DNA of 64,000 bases, taken from Oceanospirillum beijerinckii DSM 7166. Lineage in GTDB: Bacteria > Pseudomonadota > Gammaproteobacteria > Pseudomonadales > Halomonadaceae. Positions 16,739 to 25,636 of the stretch are shown piece after piece (within the stretch, counting starts at the first letter, position 1; every line of letters starts with the position of its first letter). The notes below the pieces were generated by a model. The model was not told the DNA's origin. It was given only the letters and a program-made list of their open reading frames with translations, and searched no databases. The stretch spans positions 62,001 to 126,000 of the forward strand of contig NZ_AULT01000009.1 of the NCBI RefSeq assembly GCF_000422425.1, given 5' to 3'. A program made the translations under genes and the position numbers.

Positions 16739-19700
16739 ATGTTCAACGAAAAAAGTGTCACAGAAGATGGAATTATTGACCGTTTAAAGAGCTTAGACGG
16801 GGTAAAGTGGACTTACTGTCACGGTGATAGCCTGCCTAAAAAGTCGCAGGATATTTTCGTTGATGAGTGGCTTAAAGAGGCGCTTTGTTCATTAAACCCT
16901 GACCTTAAGAATCAACCGGATTATGCCGATGAGGTGATCTATAAGCTGCGTGGTTTGGTGCTGGAAGCAAAGCATACAGGGTTGGTTAAGGCCAATGAAA
17001 ATTTTCATGAATGGTTAATGGCTGAAAAGACGTTGCCATTTGGTGAAAACGGCGACCATATCACGATCAATCTGATCGACTTCGATAATATTGAAAACAA
17101 TCACTTTGTGATATCGCGTCAGGTGCATTACCAGGCGGCAACGGAAGCTTATTTTGATATTGTGCTTTATATCAACGGTATGCCTCTGGTGGTGGGTGAG
17201 GTCAAAACGGCGACGCGGCCGAGCGTGACCTGGCAGGATGGTGCTGCGGACTTTATGGGTGGTACTAAGCATTATTGGCAGAATGTGCAGCCGTTTTTTG
17301 TACCGAATCTGCTGTGTTTTGCCAGTGAAGGTAAAACCTTTGCTTATGGTGCTGTTAATGCCCGAGTAAAAGATTGGGGGCCGTGGCACCGTACCGAGCA
17401 GCGAGGGGATATATTGCCCGGTCTGAATGCTGTGCTGGATAGTGCGGAGGGTTTATTAAATCCTCAGACGCTATTGCAGTTACTGGAATCTTTTGCGCTC
17501 TTCTCTTCGCTTAAAACCGGGAAGGATACTCCACCTAAGCGCATTAAGATTTTACCTCGTTATCCTCAGTTTGAAGCCGCGAAGCAAGTTGTTGAGCGTG
17601 TTAAACAAGGCTATCCGAAAAAAGGTCTGATCTGGCATTTTCAGGGGTCTGGTAAATCCTTGTTGATGCTGTATGCCGCTAAAATGCTGCGCTCTGATAA
17701 TGGGCTAAATAACCCTACTGTTCTGATTGTGGTTGATCGTCGGGACCTGGATAGCCAGATCAATGAAACCTTTGGTGGTGCCGATGTTAAAAATCTTGTT
17801 CAGGTGAAAAGCTGTAAAAAGCTGGGCGAGTATATAGAGCAGGATAAGCGAGGCATTCTGATCACAACCATCTTTAAGTTTCAGGATATTAAGGTGGATG
17901 AAAGCCAGGCCGATGGCCTGAATGCCCGAGAAAATATCGTTGTATTGGTGGATGAAGCACACCGAACTCAAGAAGGTGATCTGGGTGAAAAAATGCGTTG
18001 GGCACTGCCGAATGCCCATTTTTATGGTTTAACCGGTACGCCGATTTCAGGCATTGATCGCAACACCTTTAAGTTATTTGGTGCTGATGAAGACCCCGGT
18101 CGTTATATGAATCGCTACAGCTATAAACAGTCGATTCGTGATGGCGCAACAAACCCGGTGAAGTTTGAGCCGCGTCTCGCGGAACTCAGAGTGGATCAGG
18201 ATGCCATTAATGAAGAGTTTGAGCGTATAGCTCAGGAAAATAACTTATCTGAAGACGAAAAAGCGACTCTGTCAAAACGGGCTGGCAAACTGGCCGTTAT
18301 GCTGAAAGCCCCTAAGCGCATGAAGGCGGTCAGTAAGGATATTGCGAAGCACTTCAAGCAACATGTACTGCCGAAAAAGATGAAAGGCATGGTGGTGGTC
18401 TATGACCGTGAAGCCTGCGTCACCATGTATCACCTATTGGGTAAGCGATTGGGGTTTGATGCCGTTGAAGTGGTGATGAATGTGGACCCTGCCCCGAGGA
18501 TTGATAAAGAAGGTAAGAAAAACAAAGATTGGCTCAAGTGGCATGATGAGCTGGAGCTGGCGATTAAAGCGGAAGACTTTGAACGCTGGCAAACCCTTGA
18601 TGCTGATGATCAGTTGCAGAAAGATCTGATCGAGCGCTATAAAGATCCGAAACAGCCGCTACAGCTGATTATCGTGACCTCCAAGCTGTTAACGGGTTTT
18701 GATGCGCCAATCTGCTACTGCATGTACCTGGACAAGCCTTTGCGGGATCATACGCTGTTGCAAGCGATGTGTAGGACCAACCGCCTGTATGAAACGAATG
18801 AAGTGCATAAAGGCATGGGGCTGATTATCGATTATTTGGGGGTATTCGAGAATCTACGTACTGCCCTGGCTTATAACCCGGAAGAGATTGATGGTGTTGT
18901 TGAAGGCATTGAAGCCTTTAAAGAACTGTTACCGGCACAGCCAGATAAATGTTTGACCTTTTTTCCTGATGTTGATCGCTCTGTTGAGGGTTTTGAAGGC
19001 ATTATGGCGGCACAGGACTGCTTGCCCTCGAATGAAAAGCGCGACGAGTTTGCCGCCTGTTTTGGTGTTTTGGCAAAACTCTGGTCGGCCATTAGCCCTG
19101 ATCCTTTTTTAACGCCTTATCGCCAGGATTATCAGTGGCTGGCTCAGGTGTATGAATCGGTTCGGCCTGTTGGGCAAACCGGGGCATTGGTCTGGGCTGC
19201 ATTAGGGCCCGAAACTGTCAAAATGATTCACGAACATACGGATATTAAACGTATCCGTAGAGATATTGATGAGCTGGTGATGGATGAGCATGCTCTGTTT
19301 ACTCTGACTCCTCAGGAGCAGGAACAAAGAGCAAAACGCTTGGAGATTGATCTGATGGGGCGTTTGCGCGGGCATGACGAGCCTAAGTTTGTTGAATTGG
19401 GTGAGCGTTTGGAAAAACTGCGCAGGGATTATGAGGCTGGTGTTATTAAGGCGTTGGATTGGTTAAAAGGCCTGTTAGATACCGCGCGAGATGCTGTTCA
19501 GGCAGAGCGTGATACGGGTGAACAAGTGGTAACGGAAGAAGATAATAAGCAGGCCCTAACAAAGCTCTTCCTGGAAACACGACCTGATTCAACCCCAAAA
19601 GTGATTGGTGATGTTGTAGAAGCTATCGATGATATCGTAATAGCAACCCGGTTTGATGGTTGGCAAGCTTCTGAAAGCGGTCCTCGTTTAGTTCAGCGAG

Positions 19701-19789
19701 CTTTGATGGTCACTCTGGCAAAGTTTGGGCTAGGAAAAGATAAAGAGTTATTTGATAAAGCATACGCCTATATTGAAAAACACTATTAA
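16739..19789 (+). CDS. hsdR: Type I restriction endonuclease subunit R
   Basis: 1016 residues. The N-terminal PD-(D/E)XK nuclease is at FDIVLYINGMPLVVGEVKTA (about 137-157). The SF2 translocase motor has HFQGSGKSLLML (Walker A, near 300), VLVDEAHRTQEGDLG (near 402), FYGLTGTPISG, and LTGFDAPICYCMYLDKPL with QAMCRTNRLY (motifs V-VI, near 655-680). The helical C-terminal region binds the methyltransferase. The enzyme translocates DNA and cuts at a distance when unmodified sites are met. Length and motifs are normal. It is followed after 15 nt by the Septu-like ATPase. Confidence 0.9.
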   Translation: MFNEKSVTEDGIIDRLKSLDGVKWTYCHGDSLPKKSQDIFVDEWLKEALCSLNPDLKNQPDYADEVIYKLRGLVLEAKHTGLVKANENFHEWLMAEKTLPFGENGDHITINLIDFDNIENNHFVISRQVHYQAATEAYFDIVLYINGMPLVVGEVKTATRPSVTWQDGAADFMGGTKHYWQNVQPFFVPNLLCFASEGKTFAYGAVNARVKDWGPWHRTEQRGDILPGLNAVLDSAEGLLNPQTLLQLLESFALFSSLKTGKDTPPKRIKILPRYPQFEAAKQVVERVKQGYPKKGLIWHFQGSGKSLLMLYAAKMLRSDNGLNNPTVLIVVDRRDLDSQINETFGGADVKNLVQVKSCKKLGEYIEQDKRGILITTIFKFQDIKVDESQADGLNARENIVVLVDEAHRTQEGDLGEKMRWALPNAHFYGLTGTPISGIDRNTFKLFGADEDPGRYMNRYSYKQSIRDGATNPVKFEPRLAELRVDQDAINEEFERIAQENNLSEDEKATLSKRAGKLAVMLKAPKRMKAVSKDIAKHFKQHVLPKKMKGMVVVYDREACVTMYHLLGKRLGFDAVEVVMNVDPAPRIDKEGKKNKDWLKWHDELELAIKAEDFERWQTLDADDQLQKDLIERYKDPKQPLQLIIVTSKLLTGFDAPICYCMYLDKPLRDHTLLQAMCRTNRLYETNEVHKGMGLIIDYLGVFENLRTALAYNPEEIDGVVEGIEAFKELLPAQPDKCLTFFPDVDRSVEGFEGIMAAQDCLPSNEKRDEFAACFGVLAKLWSAISPDPFLTPYRQDYQWLAQVYESVRPVGQTGALVWAALGPETVKMIHEHTDIKRIRRDIDELVMDEHALFTLTPQEQEQRAKRLEIDLMGRLRGHDEPKFVELGERLEKLRRDYEAGVIKALDWLKGLLDTARDAVQAERDTGEQVVTEEDNKQALTKLFLETRPDSTPKVIGDVVEAIDDIVIATRFDGWQASESGPRLVQRALMVTLAKFGLGKDKELFDKAYAYIEKHY

Positions 19790-19804
19790 GAAAGACTGAC
19801 TGGT

Positions 19805-21106
19805 ATGAAAATCAACACGCTGCGCTTGCAACACTTTCGCCGTTTTAGCGACTTTACACTTCAATTTCACCCTCAGCTATCGGTATTAGTGGCGCGTAAT
19901 GGCGCGGGTAAAACGAGTATTCTCGATGGTGTTGCTGTTGCGTTAGGGGCTTTTCTGACGCGTTTACCTGACGTGTCTGGTTTAAGCCCTAAAGCGGCTG
20001 ACTTTCAGGTCTTCCCGGATGGTCGGAAGCCGCCATTTATGCGTATTCATTGCGAGTCAGCCCATGGTGTAAGCTGGGATCGCACTGAAAAACGGGATCA
20101 ATCTGAAAAAACCAAAAAACTGATTCCTGATGGAATCGGCATTAAAGCATTGAATCAATATGTTGATCAGTTCATTGATGGCCTGAATGAGCAACAGGCT
20201 TTTGAGCTTCCTGTTTTTATCTATTACGGTACTGGACGAGGCGTATTTTCGATTCCTCAGCGCAAACGGAGTTTTCAGAAGGCATTCAGCCGGTTTGATG
20301 CGTTTAATGGCTCTCTTGAAAGCCGGACCAACTTTAAAAGCTTTGTTGAGTACTTTTATTATCTGGAATCGAAAGAGAACCGCTTACAGAAAGAGAAGCG
20401 CTCTTTTGATGTAGAAATACCTGAGCTTAAAGCCATTCGCAAAGCGATTAATACGATGTTGCCGGAGTTCAGTCATCCGGTAGCCGCTCAACCGGCAGGA
20501 ATAGAGGTGGACTGGCTGCATGATGGGGTGAAAAAGACACTCAGAATGGAGCAACTGAGTGATGGTTACCGTACAACGCTGGCTATGGTGATGGATATTG
20601 CGGCCAGAATGGCGGAAGCTAACCCGGATATGTCAGATCCTTTGCAGACCGAAGGTGTGGTCCTGATTGATGAAGTAGACCTTCATTTACATCCGGGCTG
20701 GCAGCAAACCATTCTGCTGGATCTGATGCGCACTTTCCCGAATGTTCAGTTTATTGTCTCGACCCATAGTCCTCAGGTGATCTCTTCCGTTAAACCGGAA
20801 TGCTTACGTGTGATTGACTGGCAGGATGAGCGGCCAGAGCTGGTCCCGATATCTTTTTCTGAAGGGGCAGAAGCTCAGCAGATGTTACTGGACGTGCTGG
20901 GCCTTAAGAGTCCTCGCGTGGAGGCGTTAGAGATTGTACAGAAGCTACATCGGTATCAGGCATTGGTGTCTGGAGATCAATGGGATGGTGATGAAGCGCT
21001 GAGATTAAGGGATGAGCTACAACGCTGGGGGGGGGAGTTTGAACCAGAACTGGCTCGTCTGAATATGGATATTCGAATGAAAGAGTGGGAGCGTAACCAA
21101 TCATGA
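19805..21106 (+). CDS. ptuA: Septu-like PtuA AAA/ABC-type ATPase
   Basis: 433 residues. The N-terminus matches RecF/OLD-like ATPases (LRLQHFRRFSDFTLQFHPQL), with Walker A VARNGAGKTSILD near residues 29-41. The later LSDGYRTTLAM signature-like segment, Walker B VVLIDEVDLHLHPGWQQ (284-300) and STHSPQVISS complete an ABC-type ATPase. The next gene, a TIGR02646-type HNH nuclease, overlaps by ATGA. This pair matches the Septu defence system (PtuA/PtuB) and the effector pair of Ec78-type retrons; no reverse transcriptase is present here. The ATPase is thought to hold the nuclease in check until infection. Placement behind hsdR suggests co-transcription. Confidence 0.75.
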   Translation: MKINTLRLQHFRRFSDFTLQFHPQLSVLVARNGAGKTSILDGVAVALGAFLTRLPDVSGLSPKAADFQVFPDGRKPPFMRIHCESAHGVSWDRTEKRDQSEKTKKLIPDGIGIKALNQYVDQFIDGLNEQQAFELPVFIYYGTGRGVFSIPQRKRSFQKAFSRFDAFNGSLESRTNFKSFVEYFYYLESKENRLQKEKRSFDVEIPELKAIRKAINTMLPEFSHPVAAQPAGIEVDWLHDGVKKTLRMEQLSDGYRTTLAMVMDIAARMAEANPDMSDPLQTEGVVLIDEVDLHLHPGWQQTILLDLMRTFPNVQFIVSTHSPQVISSVKPECLRVIDWQDERPELVPISFSEGAEAQQMLLDVLGLKSPRVEALEIVQKLHRYQALVSGDQWDGDEALRLRDELQRWGGEFEPELARLNMDIRMKEWERNQS

Positions 21107-21882
21107 AAAAGGTTCTAAAGGGACAGGAACCGTCACTATTAGAAAATTATCGCATTTCTGCTCCTGGTAATACCTGGGAGGCATTCAGCAAAAAAACAGG
21201 ACGGAAAACGCAGGTACAACAGCAGTTAAAAGCTGATCAGAACGGCTTATGCGCGTATTGCGAAATTGACCTTCTTGATGCGGATGAAGATGAAAACGGC
21301 GTAGCAGACTTTCGGGTTGAGCATTTTCATCCTAAATCCGCTACTGTTGCGGGAAGCCATAACTGGCATCTGGACTGGCATAATCTATTGGGCTGCTGTC
21401 ACGGTGGTAGTAGAAATGATGTTATAGATAGCAGTGCACGTTATACCAGCCCGGATCATTCCTGTGATGTGCCAAAAGCTGATCAGAATCTGACGGGCGT
21501 TATCCTGAACCCACTGACAGATGTGCCTGCGTTTCCTGGGGTTTTTAAGTGTGACAGAGCAACCGGTATACTTTCAGTTAATACGAATAACTGTAATAAA
21601 GCGGGGATTAGCCCGGTTCAGGCTCAGCAGACGATCAATGAGTTACGGCTGAATGCCGATCGATTAAAGCGCTTCCGTAAAACAGTGCTGGATCGTCTGA
21701 ATTATCAGTTACAAGAGCAGGTAAAGAGAGGTATCGCCGTGCCACAGGCGATGGATCAATTAGCGCAGGCTTATCTATGCAAAAATAATCAACAGCAATG
21801 GCCCGCTTTTTTCACCAGTATTCGTGATTATCTGGGCCCTGCTGCAGAGAGGCAGCTTCAGGCTATTGGCTATCAGGGATAG
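21103..21882 (+). CDS. ptuB: Septu-like PtuB HNH endonuclease (TIGR02646 type)
   Basis: 259 residues. Seen: GLCAYCEIDLLDAD (CxxC, about 49-62), then VEHFHPKSATVAGSHNWHLD and WHNLLGCCHGGSRND, which together make the HNH/zinc nuclease core of this family. It is translationally coupled to the ATPase by a 4-nt ATGA overlap and is the last gene of the hsd-ptu unit. PtuB proteins are the DNA- or tRNA-cutting effectors of Septu and retron systems. Its stop lies only 69 bp before the yicC 3' end, marking the right edge of the accessory region. Confidence 0.78.
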   Translation: MKKVLKGQEPSLLENYRISAPGNTWEAFSKKTGRKTQVQQQLKADQNGLCAYCEIDLLDADEDENGVADFRVEHFHPKSATVAGSHNWHLDWHNLLGCCHGGSRNDVIDSSARYTSPDHSCDVPKADQNLTGVILNPLTDVPAFPGVFKCDRATGILSVNTNNCNKAGISPVQAQQTINELRLNADRLKRFRKTVLDRLNYQLQEQVKRGIAVPQAMDQLAQAYLCKNNQQQWPAFFTSIRDYLGPAAERQLQAIGYQG

Positions 21883-21951
21883 CTGAAAGAGCCAGAGACT
21901 GACTGATAACTGAATCCGTATCAGCCAGTGAACCGATAAATCACGTTCGGG

Positions 21952-22815
21952 TTATTCGATGTTCTGAATCTGCTCGCGCATCTGTTCGATCAGTACCTTC
22001 AATTCCACCGCACACTGAGTGGTTTCCGTCACGATAGATTTAGACGCCAGAGTATTCGCTTCCCGGTTCAGTTCCTGCATCAGGAAGTCCAGACGGCGTC
22101 CAATGGGGTCTTTTTTCTTTAGGATACGGCGTACTTCGGTCACGTGGGTATCTAAACGATCCAGCTCTTCGGCGACATCGGTTTTGTTGGCCAGAATCAC
22201 CATCTCCTGCTCGATACGGGCGGGGTCCAGTTCTTCTTTAATGGTTTCCAGTTTTTCCAGTATCTGTTGGCGCTGACGTTCCAGAATACCCGGTAGGGCT
22301 GCACGTACCTGTTTGACGATCTCGTCGATGCCATCCAGGCGCTGTACAATCAGGTTGGCCAGCTCTTCACCTTCACGGGCACGGGCTTTGATCAGGTCTT
22401 TCAGGCCCTGTTTGTACAGTTCCAGCGCGGCTTTTTTGATCTCGTCCTGATCCACTTCTTCGTTTTGCAGTACACCGGGCCACTGCATCAGTTCCAGAGG
22501 GTTGATCTTGGCTGGGTTCTGCAGATGACTGCTGATGCTTTCGGCGGCACCGGCCAGCTGTTTGATCAGGGTCTCATTGATAGAGAATTGGTCGCTGACC
22601 TGAGCCGGTTGGAAGCGTAGTACGGACTCTACCTTACCGCGATTGAGTTGTTTACGTTGCAGTTCACGGATAGCCGGTTCCAGCTCACGCAGGGTTTCAG
22701 GCAGGCGGAAGTGTGGCTCCAGAAAACGCTGATTCACGGAACGTATCTCCCAACTCAGGCTTCCCCAAGGGTACTGGGCTTCTTGCCGGGTAAAAGCGGT
22801 CATGCTGTGAGTCAT
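21952..22815 (-). CDS. yicC: YicC family endoribonuclease
   Basis: 287 residues. The N-terminus is MTHSMTAFTRQEAQYPWGSL and the C-terminal DUF1732 part has KKKDPIGRRLDFLMQELNRE followed by NTLASKSIVTE. In E. coli, YicC is an endoribonuclease involved in small-RNA turnover. It is divergent from rph, the usual arrangement. The 3' end of yicC is a known integration site for mobilizable genomic islands (for example MGIVflInd1), and here the accessory region abuts exactly that end. Confidence 0.92.
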   Translation of the reverse strand: MTHSMTAFTRQEAQYPWGSLSWEIRSVNQRFLEPHFRLPETLRELEPAIRELQRKQLNRGKVESVLRFQPAQVSDQFSINETLIKQLAGAAESISSHLQNPAKINPLELMQWPGVLQNEEVDQDEIKKAALELYKQGLKDLIKARAREGEELANLIVQRLDGIDEIVKQVRAALPGILERQRQQILEKLETIKEELDPARIEQEMVILANKTDVAEELDRLDTHVTEVRRILKKKDPIGRRLDFLMQELNREANTLASKSIVTETTQCAVELKVLIEQMREQIQNIE

Positions 22816-22904
22816 TTGGAGCTCCTGAGTGAGAATATTACGTGCTGATTTATAGTGGGCTAGTTTAGCGAAATCGTGCTTTAAAGTCTGCCTGCCCGGT
22901 CAGG

Positions 22905-22920
22905 ACGTGTATAATTGCGT
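22905..22920 (+). promoter_or_regulatory. -10 element of rph promoter
   Basis: A perfect TATAAT at 22910-22915 preceded by TG (TGTATAAT) lies about 112 bp before rph, in the yicC/rph divergent region. No good -35 at standard spacing was found. Confidence 0.4.
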
Positions 22921-23026
22921 TATTCCAGTCTTTTTGCGGTCATTGTGTGCTGAGTGTCGCTTTGGTACTGCTGTGCGCTGACCGTCTTACTGTTTTCGAT
23001 GAAACCATTTCCAGTAAAGGTGTTGT

Positions 23027-23749
23027 ATGACAACTCGTCCAAGTGGACGTGCATCAGACCAGATGCGCGATGTGAAGATTACCCGTAACTATACCTGCCA
23101 TGCGGAAGGCTCCGTGCTGGTTGAATTTGGCAATACCAAGGTGATCTGTACGGCCTCGGTGGATGCTTCTGTGCCCCGTTTCCTGCGTGGTAAAAACCAA
23201 GGTTGGGTGACGGCTGAGTACGGTATGTTGCCGCGTTCGACCGGCAGTCGTATGAACCGTGAAGCGGCCCGTGGTAAGCAATCCGGCCGTACTCAGGAGA
23301 TTCAGCGTCTGATCGGTCGCGCCCTGCGTGCAGCGGTGGATATGGAGGCGCTGGGTGAGCATACCATTCAGATCGATTGTGATGTGATTCAGGCGGATGG
23401 TGGTACCCGTACCGCATCCATTACCGGTGCTTGTGTGGCGTTGGTGGACGCATTGCGTTGGATGCAGCGTGAGAAAATGATCAAGTCTGATCCGCTGAAG
23501 CAGATGATTGCGTCGATCTCTGTCGGTGTTTATGAAGGTATGCCGGTACTGGATCTGGATTACCCGGAAGATTCCAGTGCGGAAACCGATATGAATGTGG
23601 TGATGACCGATCAGGGTGGTTTTATTGAGGTACAGGGCACGGCAGAAGGTGCGCCTTACTCTCAGGAAGAGCTGCTGGCGATGCTGGAGCTGGCGAAGAA
23701 AGGCTGTGGTGAGCTGTTTGAGCTGCAACAGCAGGCACTGGCTGAGTAA
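23027..23749 (+). CDS. rph: Ribonuclease PH
   Basis: 240 residues, the usual length. Seen: [75 protein letters not shown], and [20 protein letters not shown]. RNase PH is a phosphorolytic exoribonuclease that trims the 3' ends of tRNA precursors. Conserved phosphate- and substrate-binding segments are all intact. It is divergent from yicC and is followed by a bidirectional terminator before the convergent crc. Confidence 0.95.
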   Translation: MTTRPSGRASDQMRDVKITRNYTCHAEGSVLVEFGNTKVICTASVDASVPRFLRGKNQGWVTAEYGMLPRSTGSRMNREAARGKQSGRTQEIQRLIGRALRAAVDMEALGEHTIQIDCDVIQADGGTRTASITGACVALVDALRWMQREKMIKSDPLKQMIASISVGVYEGMPVLDLDYPEDSSAETDMNVVMTDQGGFIEVQGTAEGAPYSQEELLAMLELAKKGCGELFELQQQALAE

Positions 23750-23769
23750 TGACGCGATCTGTTTCTGCT

Positions 23770-23810
23770 TAATGCTCTCGTATTAATGCTCTCGTATTAA
23801 TGCTCTCTAT
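23770..23810. repeat. 14-bp tandem repeat, nearly three copies
   Basis: TAATGCTCTCGTAT occurs exactly at 23770-23783 and 23784-23797, with a 13-base third copy (23798-23810) ending CTCTAT. It lies just after rph and before its terminator. No function is evident. Confidence 0.75.
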
Positions 23811-23828
23811 TGATGGAGCGGCAGATGC

Positions 23829-23857
23829 AAAAAAGGCCTACAAGTGTAGGCCTTTTT
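23829..23857. terminator. Bidirectional terminator between rph and crc
   Basis: GGCCTAC (23835-23841) pairs with GTAGGCC (23846-23852) across AAGT, flanked by an A-run on the left and a T-run on the right, so it can serve both convergent genes. Confidence 0.85.
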
Positions 23858-23969
23858 CGTGTCTGTCCGGTCAAGTTTTAAGTTCGGGACTTAATGCGAC
23901 TCTTAAACTCAGCTCCAGGCTGAGCGAAAGCATCTACCGGGCAGTCATCGTAAACGAGAACCAGGATGC

Positions 23970-24731
23970 TTACAGCTCGAGATCGTACTCGACAACCAGA
24001 GGTACGTGCTCTGAGAAGGTCGCTTGGGTATCAAACCAGGCGTTAACGATGTTACGGCGCATATTTGGCCCCGTCACCTGATAATCGATACGCCAGCCAT
24101 CCTGACGGTTACGGGGCTGATCCAGCTCCGGGTACCAGGAGAACTGGTTTTCTTCACGGTTGACTTCACGGAAGGTATCCAGAAAGCCCATTGGCCCAAA
24201 CACCTGATCCAGCCAGGCACGTTCAACTGGACGGAAACCCGGTGTGTCCTGATTATTGGACCAGTCTGCCAGATCAATCGTCTTATGAGCGGTATACCAG
24301 CTGCCGCAGATAATGTGCTCACGGCGTTTACGGCGCAGTTTCTTCAGATACTCGTTGAACTGCTCCATAAAGGCGTATTTTTCCTGAGGCGAACTGTTAT
24401 CCGGCATCAGGAAAGAGGCGATACTGACCTTGTCAAAGTCGGCTTGAATGTATCGGCCCTGAAAGTCTGCCTGCTCAAAACCCAGACCGGTCATAATGGC
24501 CTTAGGCAGCTTGCGGCAGTAGACACCGACGCCGCTGTAATCGTCCTGGTCGGCGTCAAAAAAGTAACCTTCATAACCCTGTGGGTAAAGGATACTGTCA
24601 TCCAATTCGTAGGATTTGGCTTGCAGATTCTGTACACAGATCACATCTGCGTCCTGCTGCTGCAGCCACTCCAGAAAGCCGCGTTCTACGGCGCGGCGAA
24701 TGCCGTTTAAATTAATGTTGATGATCTTCAT
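23970..24731 (-). CDS. crc: Catabolite repression control protein Crc
   Basis: 253 residues with the exonuclease III fold but without its active site. In the ExoIII positions the catalytic Glu is Asn35 (VICVQNLQAK), the Asp/Asn pair is Ser144/Tyr146 (CGSWYTAHK), and the last Asp is Glu241 (SEHVPLVVEYD). The match to Pseudomonas Crc is close along the length: YIQADFDKVSIASFLMP, LRRKRREHIICGS, ERAWLDQVFG, WRIDYQV. Crc has no nuclease activity; with Hfq it represses translation of catabolic mRNAs in response to preferred carbon sources. The neighbours rph and pyrE are the same as in Pseudomonas. Automatic annotation may call this xthA. Confidence 0.88.
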   Translation of the reverse strand: MKIININLNGIRRAVERGFLEWLQQQDADVICVQNLQAKSYELDDSILYPQGYEGYFFDADQDDYSGVGVYCRKLPKAIMTGLGFEQADFQGRYIQADFDKVSIASFLMPDNSSPQEKYAFMEQFNEYLKKLRRKRREHIICGSWYTAHKTIDLADWSNNQDTPGFRPVERAWLDQVFGPMGFLDTFREVNREENQFSWYPELDQPRNRQDGWRIDYQVTGPNMRRNIVNAWFDTQATFSEHVPLVVEYDLEL

Positions 24732-24790
24732 ACATGGTTCCTGCTACGACTAGCGTGTATGATACCCGAGCTTTAGACGTTTTGGTAAGG

Positions 24791-24839
24791 AGACAGATAA
24801 AAAGTCGGGCTTTATGCGACTTTTTTATCATTTTGTCTG
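24791..24839 (+). promoter_or_regulatory. Leader hairpin with T-run before pyrE (attenuator-like)
   Basis: GATAAAAAGTCG (24796-24807) pairs with CGACTTTTTTATC (24817-24829, one bulged T), and AGACA/TGTCT extend the stem, giving a long hairpin whose right arm is a six-T run. It sits about 60 bp before pyrE on the same strand and downstream of a TATGAT -10-like box (near 24757). It could act as an intrinsic terminator/attenuator of pyrE or insulate crc from it. Confidence 0.5.
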
Positions 24840-24896
24840 CCCATTAACGCTCTAAAGTGGTGATCTTTACCGCAGACAATCGATCGGAGTACTTAA

Positions 24897-25538
24897 ATGA
24901 AAGACTATCAGCGCGAATTTATCGAATTTGCCATTGAACAGAATGTTTTACGTTTTGGTGAATTTACCCTGAAGTCCGGCCGTATCAGCCCTTATTTCTT
25001 TAATGCCGGTCTGTTCCGTACCGGTCGTGCGCTGGCCAAACTGGGCCGTTTTTATGCCGAGGCGATTGTTGCAGCGAAAGTAGATTATGACGTGATCTTT
25101 GGCCCTGCCTACAAGGGGATTCCTCTGGCGGCGGTCACGGCGGTTGCGCTGGCGGATCAGCATGACCTGGATGTGCCTTACGTATTTAACCGCAAGGAAG
25201 CCAAGGACCATGGTGAAGGTGGTGTACTGGTGGGTGCAGAGCTGAAGGGTAAAGCCCTGATTGTTGATGATGTGATCACTGCAGGTACCGCGATTCGTGA
25301 AGTGATGCAGATTATTGATGCGAACAAGGCTGAAGCCGGTGGTGTAGTCATCGCGCTGGATCGTCAGGAGAAAGGCAAAGGTGAACTGTCTGCCATTCAG
25401 GAAGTGGAGCGTGACTTTAATATTCCTGTGGTGAGTATTATTACACTGGAGCAGGTCTTACAGTATCTGGATGAGAAAGGCGGTCTGGAACAGCATGCCG
25501 ATGCAATCCGTGCCTACCGTGAGCAGTACGGTATTTAA
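24897..25538 (+). CDS. pyrE: Orotate phosphoribosyltransferase
   Basis: 213 residues. Seen: [50 protein letters not shown] and the PRPP-binding loop [16 protein letters not shown]. The enzyme makes OMP from orotate and PRPP in pyrimidine synthesis. GGAG lies 8 nt before the ATG. It is divergent from crc, and the leader hairpin upstream may control it. Confidence 0.95.
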   Translation: MKDYQREFIEFAIEQNVLRFGEFTLKSGRISPYFFNAGLFRTGRALAKLGRFYAEAIVAAKVDYDVIFGPAYKGIPLAAVTAVALADQHDLDVPYVFNRKEAKDHGEGGVLVGAELKGKALIVDDVITAGTAIREVMQIIDANKAEAGGVVIALDRQEKGKGELSAIQEVERDFNIPVVSIITLEQVLQYLDEKGGLEQHADAIRAYREQYGI

Positions 25539-25636
25539 TGGCTGGGTTGGCTGTAAGGCGGTTAACTGGAATTTGTGGATAGATGGCGCAAGAGAGCGCT
25601 AAGCAAAAGATTAGGATATTAGAGGATATAAACCCA

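Noticed and set aside
19805-21882. Complete retron (Ec78-type) system
   Set aside because: The ATPase/HNH pair is present but there is no reverse transcriptase or msr/msd region next to it.
24024-24710. 228-codon ORF opposite crc
   Set aside because: Complete overlap with crc on the other strand, no ribosome site.
23970-24731. Exodeoxyribonuclease III (xthA)
   Set aside because: The fold matches, but catalytic residues are replaced and the sequence and neighbours match Crc.
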